Source: Verrucomicrobiota bacterium (GTDB lineage Bacteria; Verrucomicrobiota; Verrucomicrobiia; Verrucomicrobiales; DEV007). From it: 64,000 bases of DNA. Positions 27,754 through 37,275 of this stretch are shown here, piece after piece. The notes under the pieces are model-generated. The model saw nothing but the letters and a program-made list of their open reading frames with translations, had not been told where the DNA came from and ran no database searches. The position numbers were made by a program, and so were the translations under genes. Each line of letters begins with the position of its first letter. The first letter of the stretch is position 1. The stretch covers positions 37,297-101,296 of the forward strand of contig JAHDID010000019.1 in assembly GCA_020630975.1 (NCBI GenBank), in the 5' to 3' direction.

Positions 27754-27792
27754 TTTGCATCTTTCTCGCCGAGGTGGCATCATCTCGCTGTG

Positions 27793-29022
27793 ATGATCAG
27801 ATTCCATTCAGTCCTTTTAGCCCTCTCGGGTATGCTTCTTTTCACCAGCTGTGATCTCCAGCAAAGTACCATGCCGGCGCCAGAGGTGGCAGACTTGATC
27901 AAAGCCCAGTTAGATGAGGATATCACCCACGCAGTCGCAGAATACTCTCGCGATGGAGCGATGGTCGGCGCGGTGACACTAGTGGCTCGTGATCGAGAGG
28001 TACTGCACCTGCAGGCTCACGGGGTGAAGTCTCTGGAAACACAGGAACCGGTAGAGACGGATACGATTTTTCGGATCCACTCATTCACCAAGGCGATGAC
28101 ATCGGCTGCAGCTCTCATGCTATATGAGCAGGGCAAATACCACTTTGATGACCCCATCAGTAAGTGGTTGCCTGAATTTGCTGAAATAAAGGTCAAATCT
28201 ACTGTCAAAGGTGAACGACCTACAGCTGCAAGGTCATCAATCAAGGTGGGGCAGCTATTCACCCATACCTCAGGGCTCGGTTATGAGCATTTTGATGATT
28301 TGAAAAAGAGTCGCAATCTCGATGAGATGAGTCAGCGTCTGGCGACTCTACCTCTGGCCTTTGAGCCTGGATCGGACTGGCGGTATGGAGTATCTACGGA
28401 TCTACTAGGTAGACTGATCGAGGTGTGGTCGGGGCAAAGCTATGCCGACTATCTGGATCAACAACTCATTCAACCTCTTGGTATGGTAGATACGGCATTT
28501 TTTGTGCCAGCAGAGAAGCAGGAGCGTCTGATATCGATTTATCAGTCTAGCGGCAAAGATGAAACCGACTTTGTCATGGCAGACGCGGGTAAGCGGGCTG
28601 CGCCTAGCAATTTGCCTACATTTTGTAGCCCTGGTGGAGGGTTGTTTTCGACGATTACCGATTATTATCAATTCCTCGGTATGATAGCTAATCAAGGCGA
28701 ATGGCTAGGAAAACGATACCTGGACGCGAGTTCGGTAGCGCTGATGACTACCAATCAAGTGCCGAGTGAGGTGGGCTGGGTATCGTTTGGGGAAGAAATT
28801 CGGGATGGGATGGGTTTTGGGTATGGATTCAATGTGGTGGCACAGGAAAGTAAATTTGATTCTGATGCCAGAGTGGGAGAGTGTGGCTGGGGAGGATTGG
28901 CTAGTTGTCACTATTGGTTCGATCCCGAGTCGAAGCTAGTAGTGATCACCTTGGAGCAGATCTTGCCTTACCGCTGGTCACTGGAGCGTGTTGTGAAGCC
29001 GGTTGTGTATCAGCATTATTAG
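27793..29022 (+). CDS. Beta-lactamase-family serine hydrolase, lipoprotein
   Basis: From ATG 27793 the protein has 409 residues and begins with a lipoprotein signal (LLALSGMLLFTSC, C20). The class-C beta-lactamase/PBP4*-type fold is marked by the nucleophile motif S97-FTK100, a tyrosine motif in DWRYGVSTDLL and, as the third motif, GWGGLASCHYWFDP. Such enzymes act as esterases, D,D-peptidases or amidases in the periplasm. True beta-lactamase activity is not implied. The open frame continues 60 codons upstream to 27613, but that part does not look like coding sequence and would bury the signal peptide. Confidence 0.9.
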   Translation: MIRFHSVLLALSGMLLFTSCDLQQSTMPAPEVADLIKAQLDEDITHAVAEYSRDGAMVGAVTLVARDREVLHLQAHGVKSLETQEPVETDTIFRIHSFTKAMTSAAALMLYEQGKYHFDDPISKWLPEFAEIKVKSTVKGERPTAARSSIKVGQLFTHTSGLGYEHFDDLKKSRNLDEMSQRLATLPLAFEPGSDWRYGVSTDLLGRLIEVWSGQSYADYLDQQLIQPLGMVDTAFFVPAEKQERLISIYQSSGKDETDFVMADAGKRAAPSNLPTFCSPGGGLFSTITDYYQFLGMIANQGEWLGKRYLDASSVALMTTNQVPSEVGWVSFGEEIRDGMGFGYGFNVVAQESKFDSDARVGECGWGGLASCHYWFDPESKLVVITLEQILPYRWSLERVVKPVVYQHY

Positions 29023-29043
29023 TTAGTTTTACCGAGAAATGTG

Positions 29044-29421
29044 ATGGAAGAAGTCATTACTCTATATCGTCCAGTAGGGCAGAGGGAATATGAAAAGCTC
29101 GAAAAATCAGGTTTTTCCGCATGGCCGCGCCGTCTACCTGAGCAGCCGATCTTTTACCCTGTTACTAATGAGGCGTATGCCGTTCAAATCGCTAGAGATT
29201 GGAATACTAAGGATGATCTTAATGGCAACATTGGCTATGTGACTAGATTTGAAGTAGGTGCCACATACTTGAGTCAGTTTCCGGTAGAGACCGTCGGAGG
29301 CGTAGAGCATTCGGAGTACTGGATACCCGCTGAGCAGTTGGAGGAGTTTAATGAGCAGATCGTAGGGAAGATCGAGGTGATCAGGGCATTCACTCCAGAA
29401 GGTGAGATTGCTCTGGATTAG
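29044..29421 (+). CDS. ADP-ribosylation/crystallin J1-like small protein
   Basis: A 125-residue protein from ATG 29044 (GTG 29041 is two codons' worth of ambiguity at most). Its sequence, ITLYRPVGQREYEKLEKSG then WPRRLPEQPIFYPVTN, QIARDWNTKDD, and YWIPAEQLEEFN, matches small proteins commonly labelled ADP-ribosylation/crystallin J1. Biochemical activity of that group is not established. It follows the serine hydrolase gene closely. Its stop codon overlaps, tail to tail, the stop codon of the 2'-phosphotransferase gene on the other strand. Confidence 0.72.
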   Translation: MEEVITLYRPVGQREYEKLEKSGFSAWPRRLPEQPIFYPVTNEAYAVQIARDWNTKDDLNGNIGYVTRFEVGATYLSQFPVETVGGVEHSEYWIPAEQLEEFNEQIVGKIEVIRAFTPEGEIALD

Positions 29422-29957
29422 AATTCGATGTACTCCACAGGAACGAGCTCCGTCAGCCAGACGCCATTGTCAGCCTGATAAAAGTTATAGCCTGCTGCGG
29501 CCATTTTGCCGCTGAGAATGCGAAGCACCCTGGGGCGACCATGCCGCATGCCCACTTTTGTGGCTGTATTTTCATCTGCCGATAGGTGGACGTGGTCTCG
29601 CTGTCCTTTGTGAAGGCCTTGTTCTTGGATGGAGGGGATTGATTTTTCGGCGGTTCCGTGGAACAAAATATCTGGGGGTGTGATAGGCGATAACCCGAGG
29701 TCCACACCGATCGAGTGACCTTGGGCTGCGCGGATGCGAGAGTGGTCGTCTGATAAGACAAATCGGCGTTTTTCGTTGGTTTCGACGATTTCCAATAGTC
29801 GCTCGCGACTCATTTCCTTTTGGTGGGTTTTCAAGGCGTTCAGCAATTCTTCGACTGATACCCAGCCCCCATCATCCAGGGTCAGACCGACCACTCCAGG
29901 GTTATGGCGCAGTATCAGGCTCAAAAATTTGCTTTGTTTGACTAGGCTCTTGCTCAT
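29418..29957 (-). CDS. kptA: RNA 2'-phosphotransferase (Tpt1/KptA family)
   Basis: From ATG 29957 (MSKSLVKQSKFLSLILRHNP) the protein has 179 residues, the normal size of KptA. Family motifs are LSLILRHNP, a winged-helix part (GWVSVEELL), ILFHGTAEKS, HVHLSADENTATKVG and GVWLTELVPVEYI. Tpt1/KptA moves a 2'-phosphate from RNA to NAD+, producing ADP-ribose cyclic phosphate; in bacteria the natural substrate is uncertain. Upstream in-frame codons to 30008 lack family similarity. Its tail overlaps the ADP-ribosylation-like gene. Confidence 0.93.
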   Translation of the reverse strand: MSKSLVKQSKFLSLILRHNPGVVGLTLDDGGWVSVEELLNALKTHQKEMSRERLLEIVETNEKRRFVLSDDHSRIRAAQGHSIGVDLGLSPITPPDILFHGTAEKSIPSIQEQGLHKGQRDHVHLSADENTATKVGMRHGRPRVLRILSGKMAAAGYNFYQADNGVWLTELVPVEYIEF

Positions 29958-30052
29958 TGGCCTGTATGATGCGGTGAAATTTTGGCGATCTCTAGCAGAG
30001 TTTGGCATTTTCGGCCTTGATTAGGCTGAGAGATTTCGGTTACCTCTTGGCC

Positions 30053-30580
30053 ATGGGTATTCAGGACCGCGATTACATGCGAGATAGTGGTAAGAATGAT
30101 GTGATCAACCTCAATGAGTTGGCTGTCGCTTTCTTAAAGCTGATTGGTGTGGGCATTCTGTTGCTACTTTGCGTTCGTTTTTGTCCGTTCGTGTGGGGTA
30201 AATTAATTCTTGCTGTTCTAGTTCTTATATTCGGGCTGCGTTGGGTATTTCGGTCAGTGGGGAAGGGTAAAAAGCCGGCGTCTCGGCGTCAGGCGCCACC
30301 GAGGGCTCAGGTAAATAGGGCGACTCCGAAGGCTCAGTCACCTGCAAGTCGGCAAAGGTCAGCCAGTGTGGTGGCTGCAGATGACGATGAGGATGTGATT
30401 CAGCGACTGATTGCCTTTGACGCAAAGGGTGAGTTTGGCAAAGCCAAGACGCTGATCCAGAGCTTGGACGGTAAAAAGTTCTCTCAGGCTGAAGCAGAGC
30501 GTCTGGAGGTTCTTGCTAAAAACTATTTTCCAGTGGCGATAGAGCCTACAGGAGAGGATTATCTGTTTAAGTTGGTATAG
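30053..30580 (+). CDS. Small membrane protein with a basic linker, unknown function
   Basis: 175 residues from ATG 30053. Two adjacent membrane helices (about 24-42, FLKLIGVGILLLLCVRF, and about 47-63, KLILAVLVLIFGLRWVF) are followed by an Arg/Pro/Ala-rich linker and a helical acidic C-terminal segment (DVIQRLIAFDAKGEFGKAKT). The C-terminal part looks like a short TPR-like helical pair. No family is recognised. Confidence 0.6.
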   Translation: MGIQDRDYMRDSGKNDVINLNELAVAFLKLIGVGILLLLCVRFCPFVWGKLILAVLVLIFGLRWVFRSVGKGKKPASRRQAPPRAQVNRATPKAQSPASRQRSASVVAADDDEDVIQRLIAFDAKGEFGKAKTLIQSLDGKKFSQAEAERLEVLAKNYFPVAIEPTGEDYLFKLV

Positions 30581-30663
30581 GGTTCGGCGAGTAGCAGATC
30601 CTGTTATGACGTAGTGTAAATGCCTTGCTGATAAGTGCGGAGCTCCATTATGCTTTTGGTAGG

Positions 30664-31623
30664 ATGAACCGGTTTTTCACTTTATCGCTTATTGGTTGTG
30701 TTTTTTCAGGCATTTTGGCTCAGGCCGAAGAGTTCTCTTGGCACGACACTGAGGGGGAGTATCTGGACCTCAAGTGGGGAGAGCGCCTAGTCGTTCGCTA
30801 CCAGTATGAGGCGATCGATGAAAGCACCTCTGAGAGACGCCAAGAAACTTATAAGCCCTTTCATCATGTCTACGATTGGGAGGGCAAGCAGCCGATCACC
30901 AAAGGGCCGGGCGGTAAGTTTCCTCATCATCGTGGGATCTACTATGGTTTTTCGCGGTGTAGTTACACAGACGAGGGTGGCAAAGAGGTCACCAAACAGG
31001 ACACCTGGCACTGTAAGAAGGCCCACCAGGTGCATCGACGGATTTTGCAATCCAGCACTTACGAGGACGGGCAGCGGGCAGACATGATCGCCGCGATTGA
31101 TTGGATCAGCGACGATGGCGTTGTCTTTGCTCAAGAAAAGCGATCTCTAGGGTTTAGCTACAATGAACAGGGGGATCTGGAGATCGGGATTTTCTGCTTT
31201 GTCGCTTCGGTATTTCCCAAAATGAAACTGGATGGAGATCCTCAGCATGCTGGTCTGCAATATCGGGCCCACAATGAAGTGGCCTCTAGCACAGCGAAGC
31301 AGACCTATTACATTCGCCCAAAGACAGGCAAAGGTGAGATGGGGGAAACCATCAACTGGTCCGCTAAGAATGATACCGAAGCGACACGAGACCTACCGTG
31401 GAAAGCAATGAGCTACGTCACCGGTGGGGAGCGCTACACGGTGCTCTACATCGATAGCGATACCAATCCGAAGCCAGCTCGCTACAGCGAGAGAGACTAT
31501 GGCCGGTTTGGCTCTTACTTCGCCCAAGAGATCGTAGCCGAGAATCCGCTGGTAGTCGGCTACCGGCTGGTGATCCGAAAAGGCGAGATGACACCTGGAG
31601 AGATCGAAGAACTGGTGAAGTAA
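30664..31623 (+). CDS. Secreted DUF6807 (PmoA-type) family protein
   Basis: 319 residues from ATG 30664, with a signal peptide (MNRFFTLSLIGCVFSGILAQA). The body shows the DUF6807/PmoA-family pattern: YKPFHHVYDWEGKQPITKGP, then FPHHRGIYYGF and a C-terminal ENPLVVGYRLVIRKG. These proteins are frequent in planctomycetes and verrucomicrobia next to sulfatases and other polymer-degradation genes. The historical name 'methane oxygenase PmoA' does not describe their function, which is unknown. It converges on the sulfatase gene, with the stop codons adjacent. Confidence 0.85.
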   Translation: MNRFFTLSLIGCVFSGILAQAEEFSWHDTEGEYLDLKWGERLVVRYQYEAIDESTSERRQETYKPFHHVYDWEGKQPITKGPGGKFPHHRGIYYGFSRCSYTDEGGKEVTKQDTWHCKKAHQVHRRILQSSTYEDGQRADMIAAIDWISDDGVVFAQEKRSLGFSYNEQGDLEIGIFCFVASVFPKMKLDGDPQHAGLQYRAHNEVASSTAKQTYYIRPKTGKGEMGETINWSAKNDTEATRDLPWKAMSYVTGGERYTVLYIDSDTNPKPARYSERDYGRFGSYFAQEIVAENPLVVGYRLVIRKGEMTPGEIEELVK

Positions 31624-33180
31624 CTATCTCATCATCAGCGCCGTCGCGGGTAGATTATCCACCATCCCTGCTTTCGTCCGGCGCAGCTCAGCTAGAGTCT
31701 CCTGGCGCATTTGTTCTACCATTTCTCGATACTCGGTGTCGAATGCGAGGTTCACCAGTTCCTCGGGGTCGTTCTCTAGGTCGTAGAGTTCCTCCACTTC
31801 GCCCTCGATCAGGGTGCGTATGTATTTGTGGCGTCCACGCATCAGCGATACCCACCAGGGGACTTTGGCAGTTTTGTATAGTATCTCGGGGTCGGTGGGG
31901 ATGATGTCTGTGTCGGAGCCGTATTTCTCGCCAGTGAGAACTGTCAGCACGGGGTGGGGCCAGTCGCTGTGTGGCTCCTGTAGTAGAGGTGTCAGGTCGT
32001 GACCATGCATCGCCCATGGCAGAGGTAGATCGATGAGGGAGAAAAAAGTGGGCGGTAGATCGGTGCCGCCCACTGGGGTGGGGCAGACCTTGCCGGTCGG
32101 TATTTTGCCCGGATAGCTCATGATCAGCGGGCCGCGGATATTGGCATCGTAGGGCGCGATCTTTTGCTGAAAGCCTTTCTGCCCCCAGGCGATGCCTTGG
32201 TCGGCGGCAAACACCACTAGGGTATTCTCGGTCTGGCCAGTCTCTTCGAGCACCTGGCGCAGCCGACCTACCGAGTCGTCGATAGCTAGCACGCCCTGGT
32301 GATACTGCCGCACCCAGTCTTGCAGTTCATTGCCGTGGATTGGGGCATTCTTTACGGTGCGCTGTTTCACCCCGCCGCCTAGCTCGGCTACACCATCAGC
32401 ATTTTTCACCCACCGGCTGCGGTCTTTCACATACTGGGGCTTGTCCCTCCGCAGCGACGAGTCGGGATAGATATCGGCTGGCTCGGGGACTGTGGCATCG
32501 GGGTAGGCCTGCATGTGGCGCTCGGCTGGGGTGAAGGGGCCATGCACTGCGCCGAAGCATAGCCACATGTACCAAGGGGCATCGGCTTTGCGGTTTTTGC
32601 CTTTGATGAAGTCGATCGCGCGATCGGTGTACCAGTCAGTGGTGTAGCCAGAAATGCGTTGTTTCACCCCATCGACCTCGATGACCTGATCGTCGAAGTA
32701 GTTGCCGGCATTCTCTGGATACTTGGGGCGGCTCCACACCATCTGGTGATCCCAGTCGCGTCCATAGCCGCTGTCGATACCGGTATGCCATTTGCCGATC
32801 TGAGCGGTGGTGTAGCCATGCTCGCGCAGCACCCGCGGCCAGAAAGGGCATTGCTCGGGATCGTAGACACTACCGGGGTAGGTGCCCTCCATACGCATCG
32901 ACTCCACGCCATACTGGTGGTGCCCGGTGAGCATCGTTGTCCGCGACGGCATGCACCAAGTGCCGACATAGGCGTGGGTGAAGCGCACTCCTTGGGCTGC
33001 TAGGGCATCGATATTTGGTGTGTTCACCCAGGGGTAGGCCTCCTCGTAGCAGCTCACCGTGCGGTGCGATTGGTCATCGGTGTAGATGAATAGGATATTC
33101 GGCCGAGAGGTCTCGTCGGAGACACCAGCCGAGGTGATAAGCAGAAGGGCGAGAAGAACCAAAAGTCGAACCGAAATCAT
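31624..33180 (-). CDS. Secreted sulfatase (type I, FGly-dependent)
   Basis: A 518-residue sulfatase with a signal peptide (MISVRLLVLLALLLITSAGV). The metal-binding start PNILFIYTDDQ (D35, D36) and the signature C76-MPSR80 TTMLTG are intact. C76 must be converted to formylglycine for hydrolysis of sulfate esters; no maturase gene is seen in this window. Later motifs GKWHTG and VFAADQG fit the family. The substrate is probably a sulfated polysaccharide, but the sequence does not identify it. The gene is divergent from the DUF1592-type protein gene. Confidence 0.95.
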   Translation of the reverse strand: MISVRLLVLLALLLITSAGVSDETSRPNILFIYTDDQSHRTVSCYEEAYPWVNTPNIDALAAQGVRFTHAYVGTWCMPSRTTMLTGHHQYGVESMRMEGTYPGSVYDPEQCPFWPRVLREHGYTTAQIGKWHTGIDSGYGRDWDHQMVWSRPKYPENAGNYFDDQVIEVDGVKQRISGYTTDWYTDRAIDFIKGKNRKADAPWYMWLCFGAVHGPFTPAERHMQAYPDATVPEPADIYPDSSLRRDKPQYVKDRSRWVKNADGVAELGGGVKQRTVKNAPIHGNELQDWVRQYHQGVLAIDDSVGRLRQVLEETGQTENTLVVFAADQGIAWGQKGFQQKIAPYDANIRGPLIMSYPGKIPTGKVCPTPVGGTDLPPTFFSLIDLPLPWAMHGHDLTPLLQEPHSDWPHPVLTVLTGEKYGSDTDIIPTDPEILYKTAKVPWWVSLMRGRHKYIRTLIEGEVEELYDLENDPEELVNLAFDTEYREMVEQMRQETLAELRRTKAGMVDNLPATALMMR

Positions 33181-33288
33181 CGCCTGCAGCCTAGCGGAAA
33201 TCGCGCCAGAGAAGAAGCCCGATATGCGGCCCCCCTGTATGCCTACCTTGCAGAAAGCCTGATCTTCCAGAAAGCTCTGAAAAACTCT

Positions 33289-35952
33289 ATGGGAATCTCG
33301 CCTACTGCCACCATCGTCCAGATCATTGCGCTATGTGTGCTGCTGATCAGCGATCCTGTCGGGGCGACTCCGCCTGCTTATCACCAGGAGATACAGCCAT
33401 TTCTGGAAAAATACTGTAGCTCCTGTCACGGCGAGGAAAAGCAGAAGGCGGACCTGAGCTTCGCCGCGCTCGACCCAGACCTGATCAATGGGTCTGATGC
33501 CGATATGTGGCAGGAGACGTTGGACCTGATCAATATCAGTGACATGCCACCGGCTAAGGCGGAACAACCCAGCGCCGCTGAGCGCCAGCTGGTAGTCGAT
33601 GCGCTGACTGCTGCACTCCGCGATGCGAGGGAGGCTGAGCGATCCACCGGCGGGCGCCACGTGATGCGCCGACTGACTGCCTATGAGTATGATAATACCC
33701 TGCGCGACCTGCTCGGCCTGGATCTCAGCTTCGCGGGTGATCTGCCGCCGGAGGGTGCTGCGCACGAGGGTTTCAAAAACAACAACACGGTGCTCGGGGT
33801 GTCGGCCCTGCACTTGGAGTATTTCGAGAGGATCGCTAGAGGGGCTTTGGGCCCCATCATCCTAGCTCCAGAGGAGCGGCCTGCTCCGTACTTTGTCCGT
33901 ATCGATCCGGAGAAGGCTTATCAGGAGTACGAGGTGGCTCTGGAGAAATATGAGGCTGCCGTGGCTGCTCAGAAAGAACTGAAAGCCGAGGGCAAAGAGC
34001 CCGGGCGCCGCGAGAAACGCCTACGCAGACCGGGGCTGCGATATGAGTTCAGCGCAAAAGACTTCGATGTGCCGGGGAATACCGCTCGTGGCCAATTTGT
34101 CCCGTCCGATACTGAGCTATCTGCCGATGGTAGCGCCATCATCTTAGCGGGCAACCGCGAGCGCGATAAGGTGAGTAAAGATCCTTTTGAACCCGATCGA
34201 AAAATCGGCGGAGCTAGAGGTGACGGCCGTTCAGGGTATCAGCCAGAGTTTCGGGTCGAGATGTATGAGGTACCCTACGATGCGCCAGTAATGGTGAAAA
34301 TCCGCGCTGCCGCAGTAGTTGGCAAAGACCAGACCTATCCCCGCCTATCATTCGAGCTAGGCTCTTTTCGCGGTGCGGGTACGTCCGATCAAAAGGAGGC
34401 GGCCAATGTAGAGATACGCTCAGAGGAGTGGCAGACCTATGAGTTTGTCGTGCATGGGGCGAATTTCCCATTTCAGTCGAATAAGGCTGGCAGGCCATCT
34501 TATTTCCGTATCTACAATGACTATCGCCGTGGCACCAGCCAGCTGAGTTATGATGAACTACCAAAGCTAAAAATCGATTGGGTGGAGATCACTGGTAATC
34601 ACTACCCAGAGTGGCCGACTCCGCAGCGGCGCGCCATCCTGATCGATTCGCCCAATCAGGCAAATGAGTCAGTCTACGCCAGGGAGGTCTTGGCTAGTTT
34701 CATGCCGCGCGCCTATCGTCGCCCCGTGTCGGATAGCGAGATCGATCGCAAGCTGGACCTATTCACCCGCCTACGTAGTCAGGAGGCGAGTTTTGAGTCG
34801 ACTCTGATCTCCACCCTCACGGCCGTGCTGTGCTCATCGCACTTTCTCATGCACTCCGAGCCAGCTGCTAGTGATATAGCCGCTGGTGAGGATGATGTCC
34901 CACAGCGCCGACTAGGCGACTACGAGCTGGCATCGCGATTGTCCTATTTTCTCTGGAGCTCGATGCCCGATGAGGAGTTATTTAGGCTAGCGGAGCGTGG
35001 TCAGCTGACTGAGCGGCATACTCTACTGGCTCAGGTGCAGCGGATGCTGGCCGATCCGAAGGCGATCGGTTTTTCGGAGCATTTCGCCTCTCAGTGGCTC
35101 GATCTTTCCGGTATCAGAAGGCTGGCGGTGAATCCTGAGTACTTCAGTGAATTTCAGGAAAAGACCAAAGATCTATTCGAGCAGGAGTCGATCCAGTTTC
35201 TGCACCACGTGTTGTCCGAGGATCTGAGCATAGCTAATTTCATCGATTCCGATTTTGCCATGCTCACTCCAGATCTGGCTAGACACTACCGAGTGCCGGG
35301 TATCAGTGGAGGTAGCTTTCAGCCGCACCCGGTGGAGCCGACCGATCATCGCGGCGGATTTCTCACCCAGGCGAGTATGTTATTTGGGAATTCCACTGGC
35401 TCCGAGACGCACCCGATCAAGCGCGGTGTCTGGGTACTGGAGCGCATGCTAGACGATCCTCCTCCTCCGCCACCACCCAATGTGCCTGATCTCCCAGAGC
35501 CCGAGGCCCAAGACGAATCGCTACTATCGCTAAAGGAGCGCCTAGTCGCCCATGCCGAGGTAGAGAGCTGCCGCGACTGCCATGCCAAGATCGATCCCTG
35601 GGGAGTCGCTTTTGAAAACTACAATGCACTCGGCCAATGGCGCGAAGGCGATACGGATCCGCTCGTGCATCCCGATCACCAAAAGGTGACCATCGATCCC
35701 GCTACCCAGCTGAAAAATGGCCACCAGATAGGTAGCCTAGACGATCTGAAGCAATACATACTCACCGATAAAAAAGATCAGTACCGACGAGCCGTGGTTA
35801 GCAAAGTGATGAGCTATGCTCTGGGGCGGTATCTAGAGTTTTCCGACCACGCTGTGGTCGACGAAATATGCAGCGCCGTCGCGGCCGATGGTGATCGCTT
35901 TCAGACATTGCTAGAGCAAGTGATCATATCCGAACCCTTTCTCAGTAAGTAA
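33289..35952 (+). CDS. Cytochrome-c-like DUF1587/1592/1588/1585 multidomain protein
   Basis: An 887-residue exported protein typical of planctomycetes and verrucomicrobia. After a signal peptide it has an N-terminal haem c motif C43-SSC-H47 (planctomycete cytochrome-c domain), DUF1587 (RRLTAYEYDNTLRDLLGLD), a carbohydrate-binding-like central part (about 270-440), DUF1595/DUF1592 (PRAYRRPVSDSEIDRKL, then LASRLSYFLWSSMPDEEL), DUF1588 (HRGGFLTQASML) and DUF1585. A second CRDCH haem motif lies at 761-765. Function is unproven; periplasmic redox coupled to polymer breakdown is often proposed. It is followed 18 bp later by its usual partner, a DUF1552 protein. Confidence 0.95.
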   Translation: MGISPTATIVQIIALCVLLISDPVGATPPAYHQEIQPFLEKYCSSCHGEEKQKADLSFAALDPDLINGSDADMWQETLDLINISDMPPAKAEQPSAAERQLVVDALTAALRDAREAERSTGGRHVMRRLTAYEYDNTLRDLLGLDLSFAGDLPPEGAAHEGFKNNNTVLGVSALHLEYFERIARGALGPIILAPEERPAPYFVRIDPEKAYQEYEVALEKYEAAVAAQKELKAEGKEPGRREKRLRRPGLRYEFSAKDFDVPGNTARGQFVPSDTELSADGSAIILAGNRERDKVSKDPFEPDRKIGGARGDGRSGYQPEFRVEMYEVPYDAPVMVKIRAAAVVGKDQTYPRLSFELGSFRGAGTSDQKEAANVEIRSEEWQTYEFVVHGANFPFQSNKAGRPSYFRIYNDYRRGTSQLSYDELPKLKIDWVEITGNHYPEWPTPQRRAILIDSPNQANESVYAREVLASFMPRAYRRPVSDSEIDRKLDLFTRLRSQEASFESTLISTLTAVLCSSHFLMHSEPAASDIAAGEDDVPQRRLGDYELASRLSYFLWSSMPDEELFRLAERGQLTERHTLLAQVQRMLADPKAIGFSEHFASQWLDLSGIRRLAVNPEYFSEFQEKTKDLFEQESIQFLHHVLSEDLSIANFIDSDFAMLTPDLARHYRVPGISGGSFQPHPVEPTDHRGGFLTQASMLFGNSTGSETHPIKRGVWVLERMLDDPPPPPPPNVPDLPEPEAQDESLLSLKERLVAHAEVESCRDCHAKIDPWGVAFENYNALGQWREGDTDPLVHPDHQKVTIDPATQLKNGHQIGSLDDLKQYILTDKKDQYRRAVVSKVMSYALGRYLEFSDHAVVDEICSAVAADGDRFQTLLEQVIISEPFLSK

Positions 35953-35970
35953 CCCGAACCAACTATCACT

Positions 35971-37275
35971 ATGAAATCCTGGCATTTAAACCGACGCACT
36001 GCCCTAAAGTCCACGGGTGTGTGTCTATCGCTACCCTGGCTGGAGGCGATGGCTGAGGCGACTAGCCATGAGGCACCCAAGAAGCGCTTTGTCGCTGGTT
36101 ACTTCGCCTATGGCGTACCGATGCCGGCAGACGATGCCGCCGATCGTATGGAAAATGGTTGGTTCCCTGTGGGTGAGGGCAAAGACTATCAAGCGCCGAA
36201 GATGCACCAGCAGATCATGCCGATGCGAGACAAGATTACTTTTCTCTCCGGTCTGTCTCACCCATCGATGCGTAGCACCTCGGCTCACAAAGGAGCGGAC
36301 TACTTTCTCACCGGCGCAGATATCCTCAAGACTTATGATAAGCAGTCGATCTCGATCGATCAGTATATCGCCAATTCACTCGGTAAAGATACTCGCTTTC
36401 AGTCGCTGGTGATGTCGTCGATGGGTGGGGTCAACCGTCCCTACCGATCATCGACCTTATCATTCGATCGCAGCGGTCGACCGATACCTGCCCTCAATCG
36501 TCCAGCCGAAATCTTTCGCCGGATGTTCGGTACTGTGACGGAAGGGGAGCGCAATGCGCTGGCCAGTCGCGGCAGTATCCTAGACGAGGTGCTCAGCGAG
36601 GCCAAAGACCTGAACCGTCGTCTCGGGCGACAGGATCAGCAGAAGATGGATGAATACCTGACCTCGGTCCGCGAAGTCGAGCGGATGACTGAGCGTGCCA
36701 AACAATGGCAAGACACGCCTAAACCAAAGATCGATGCCGATGGTTTTGAGCTAAATATCGGCCCCGATACTCCGCGTGAGTATCTAAGCACAATGTACGA
36801 TCTGCTAGTGCTAGCCCTGCAGACCGATACCACACGAGTCGCGACATTTCAGACCGCTGCCGAGGAGGCTGGGCCTACCGAGGCTTTTCCCCGAGCGATC
36901 GGCCTATCAGCAGGTTCGCACAAGCTTTCTCACGAGAAAAAGAACTATGGAGATGTCGCCAAATACATCGGCTTTCTTAATGAATTGCACGCCAATTTTG
37001 TGAAGAAACTAGACTCCATCCAGGAAGGCGATAGCACTCTGCTAGACAATACCCTATGCTTCTATGGCTGTGCCACTAGTAAGACTCACAAGGCCATTAA
37101 CTACCCAATCATCCTCAGTGGAGGCAAAAATCTAGGCTTTCAGCACGGCTCTCACCTCAACTACAGCGACGAGGTGCCGCTATCGAACATATTTCTGACC
37201 TTTGCTAATCAGCTAGGCGAGCCAATAGAAAGATTCGCCGATAGCACTGCGGATATACCCGATGTTTTAGTGTAG
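35971..37275 (+). CDS. DUF1552 family protein (Tat-exported)
   Basis: A 434-residue protein starting MKSWHLNRRTALKSTGVCLS, a twin-arginine-like export signal. The rest matches the DUF1552 family (FVAGYFAYGVPMPADD, HKGADYFLTG, DTTRVATFQTAAE, GSHKLSHEKKNYGDV), which is related to DUF1501/alkaline-phosphatase-like folds. It is 18 bp after the DUF1592-type gene and almost surely in one operon with it. The pair is a hallmark of the lineage and of unknown biochemical role. Confidence 0.93.
   Translation: MKSWHLNRRTALKSTGVCLSLPWLEAMAEATSHEAPKKRFVAGYFAYGVPMPADDAADRMENGWFPVGEGKDYQAPKMHQQIMPMRDKITFLSGLSHPSMRSTSAHKGADYFLTGADILKTYDKQSISIDQYIANSLGKDTRFQSLVMSSMGGVNRPYRSSTLSFDRSGRPIPALNRPAEIFRRMFGTVTEGERNALASRGSILDEVLSEAKDLNRRLGRQDQQKMDEYLTSVREVERMTERAKQWQDTPKPKIDADGFELNIGPDTPREYLSTMYDLLVLALQTDTTRVATFQTAAEEAGPTEAFPRAIGLSAGSHKLSHEKKNYGDVAKYIGFLNELHANFVKKLDSIQEGDSTLLDNTLCFYGCATSKTHKAINYPIILSGGKNLGFQHGSHLNYSDEVPLSNIFLTFANQLGEPIERFADSTADIPDVLV

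Noticed and set aside
27613..27792. N-terminal extension of the beta-lactamase-family lipoprotein
   Set aside because: The open frame extends 60 codons upstream, but the lipoprotein signal begins at ATG 27793 and the extension has no protein-like character.
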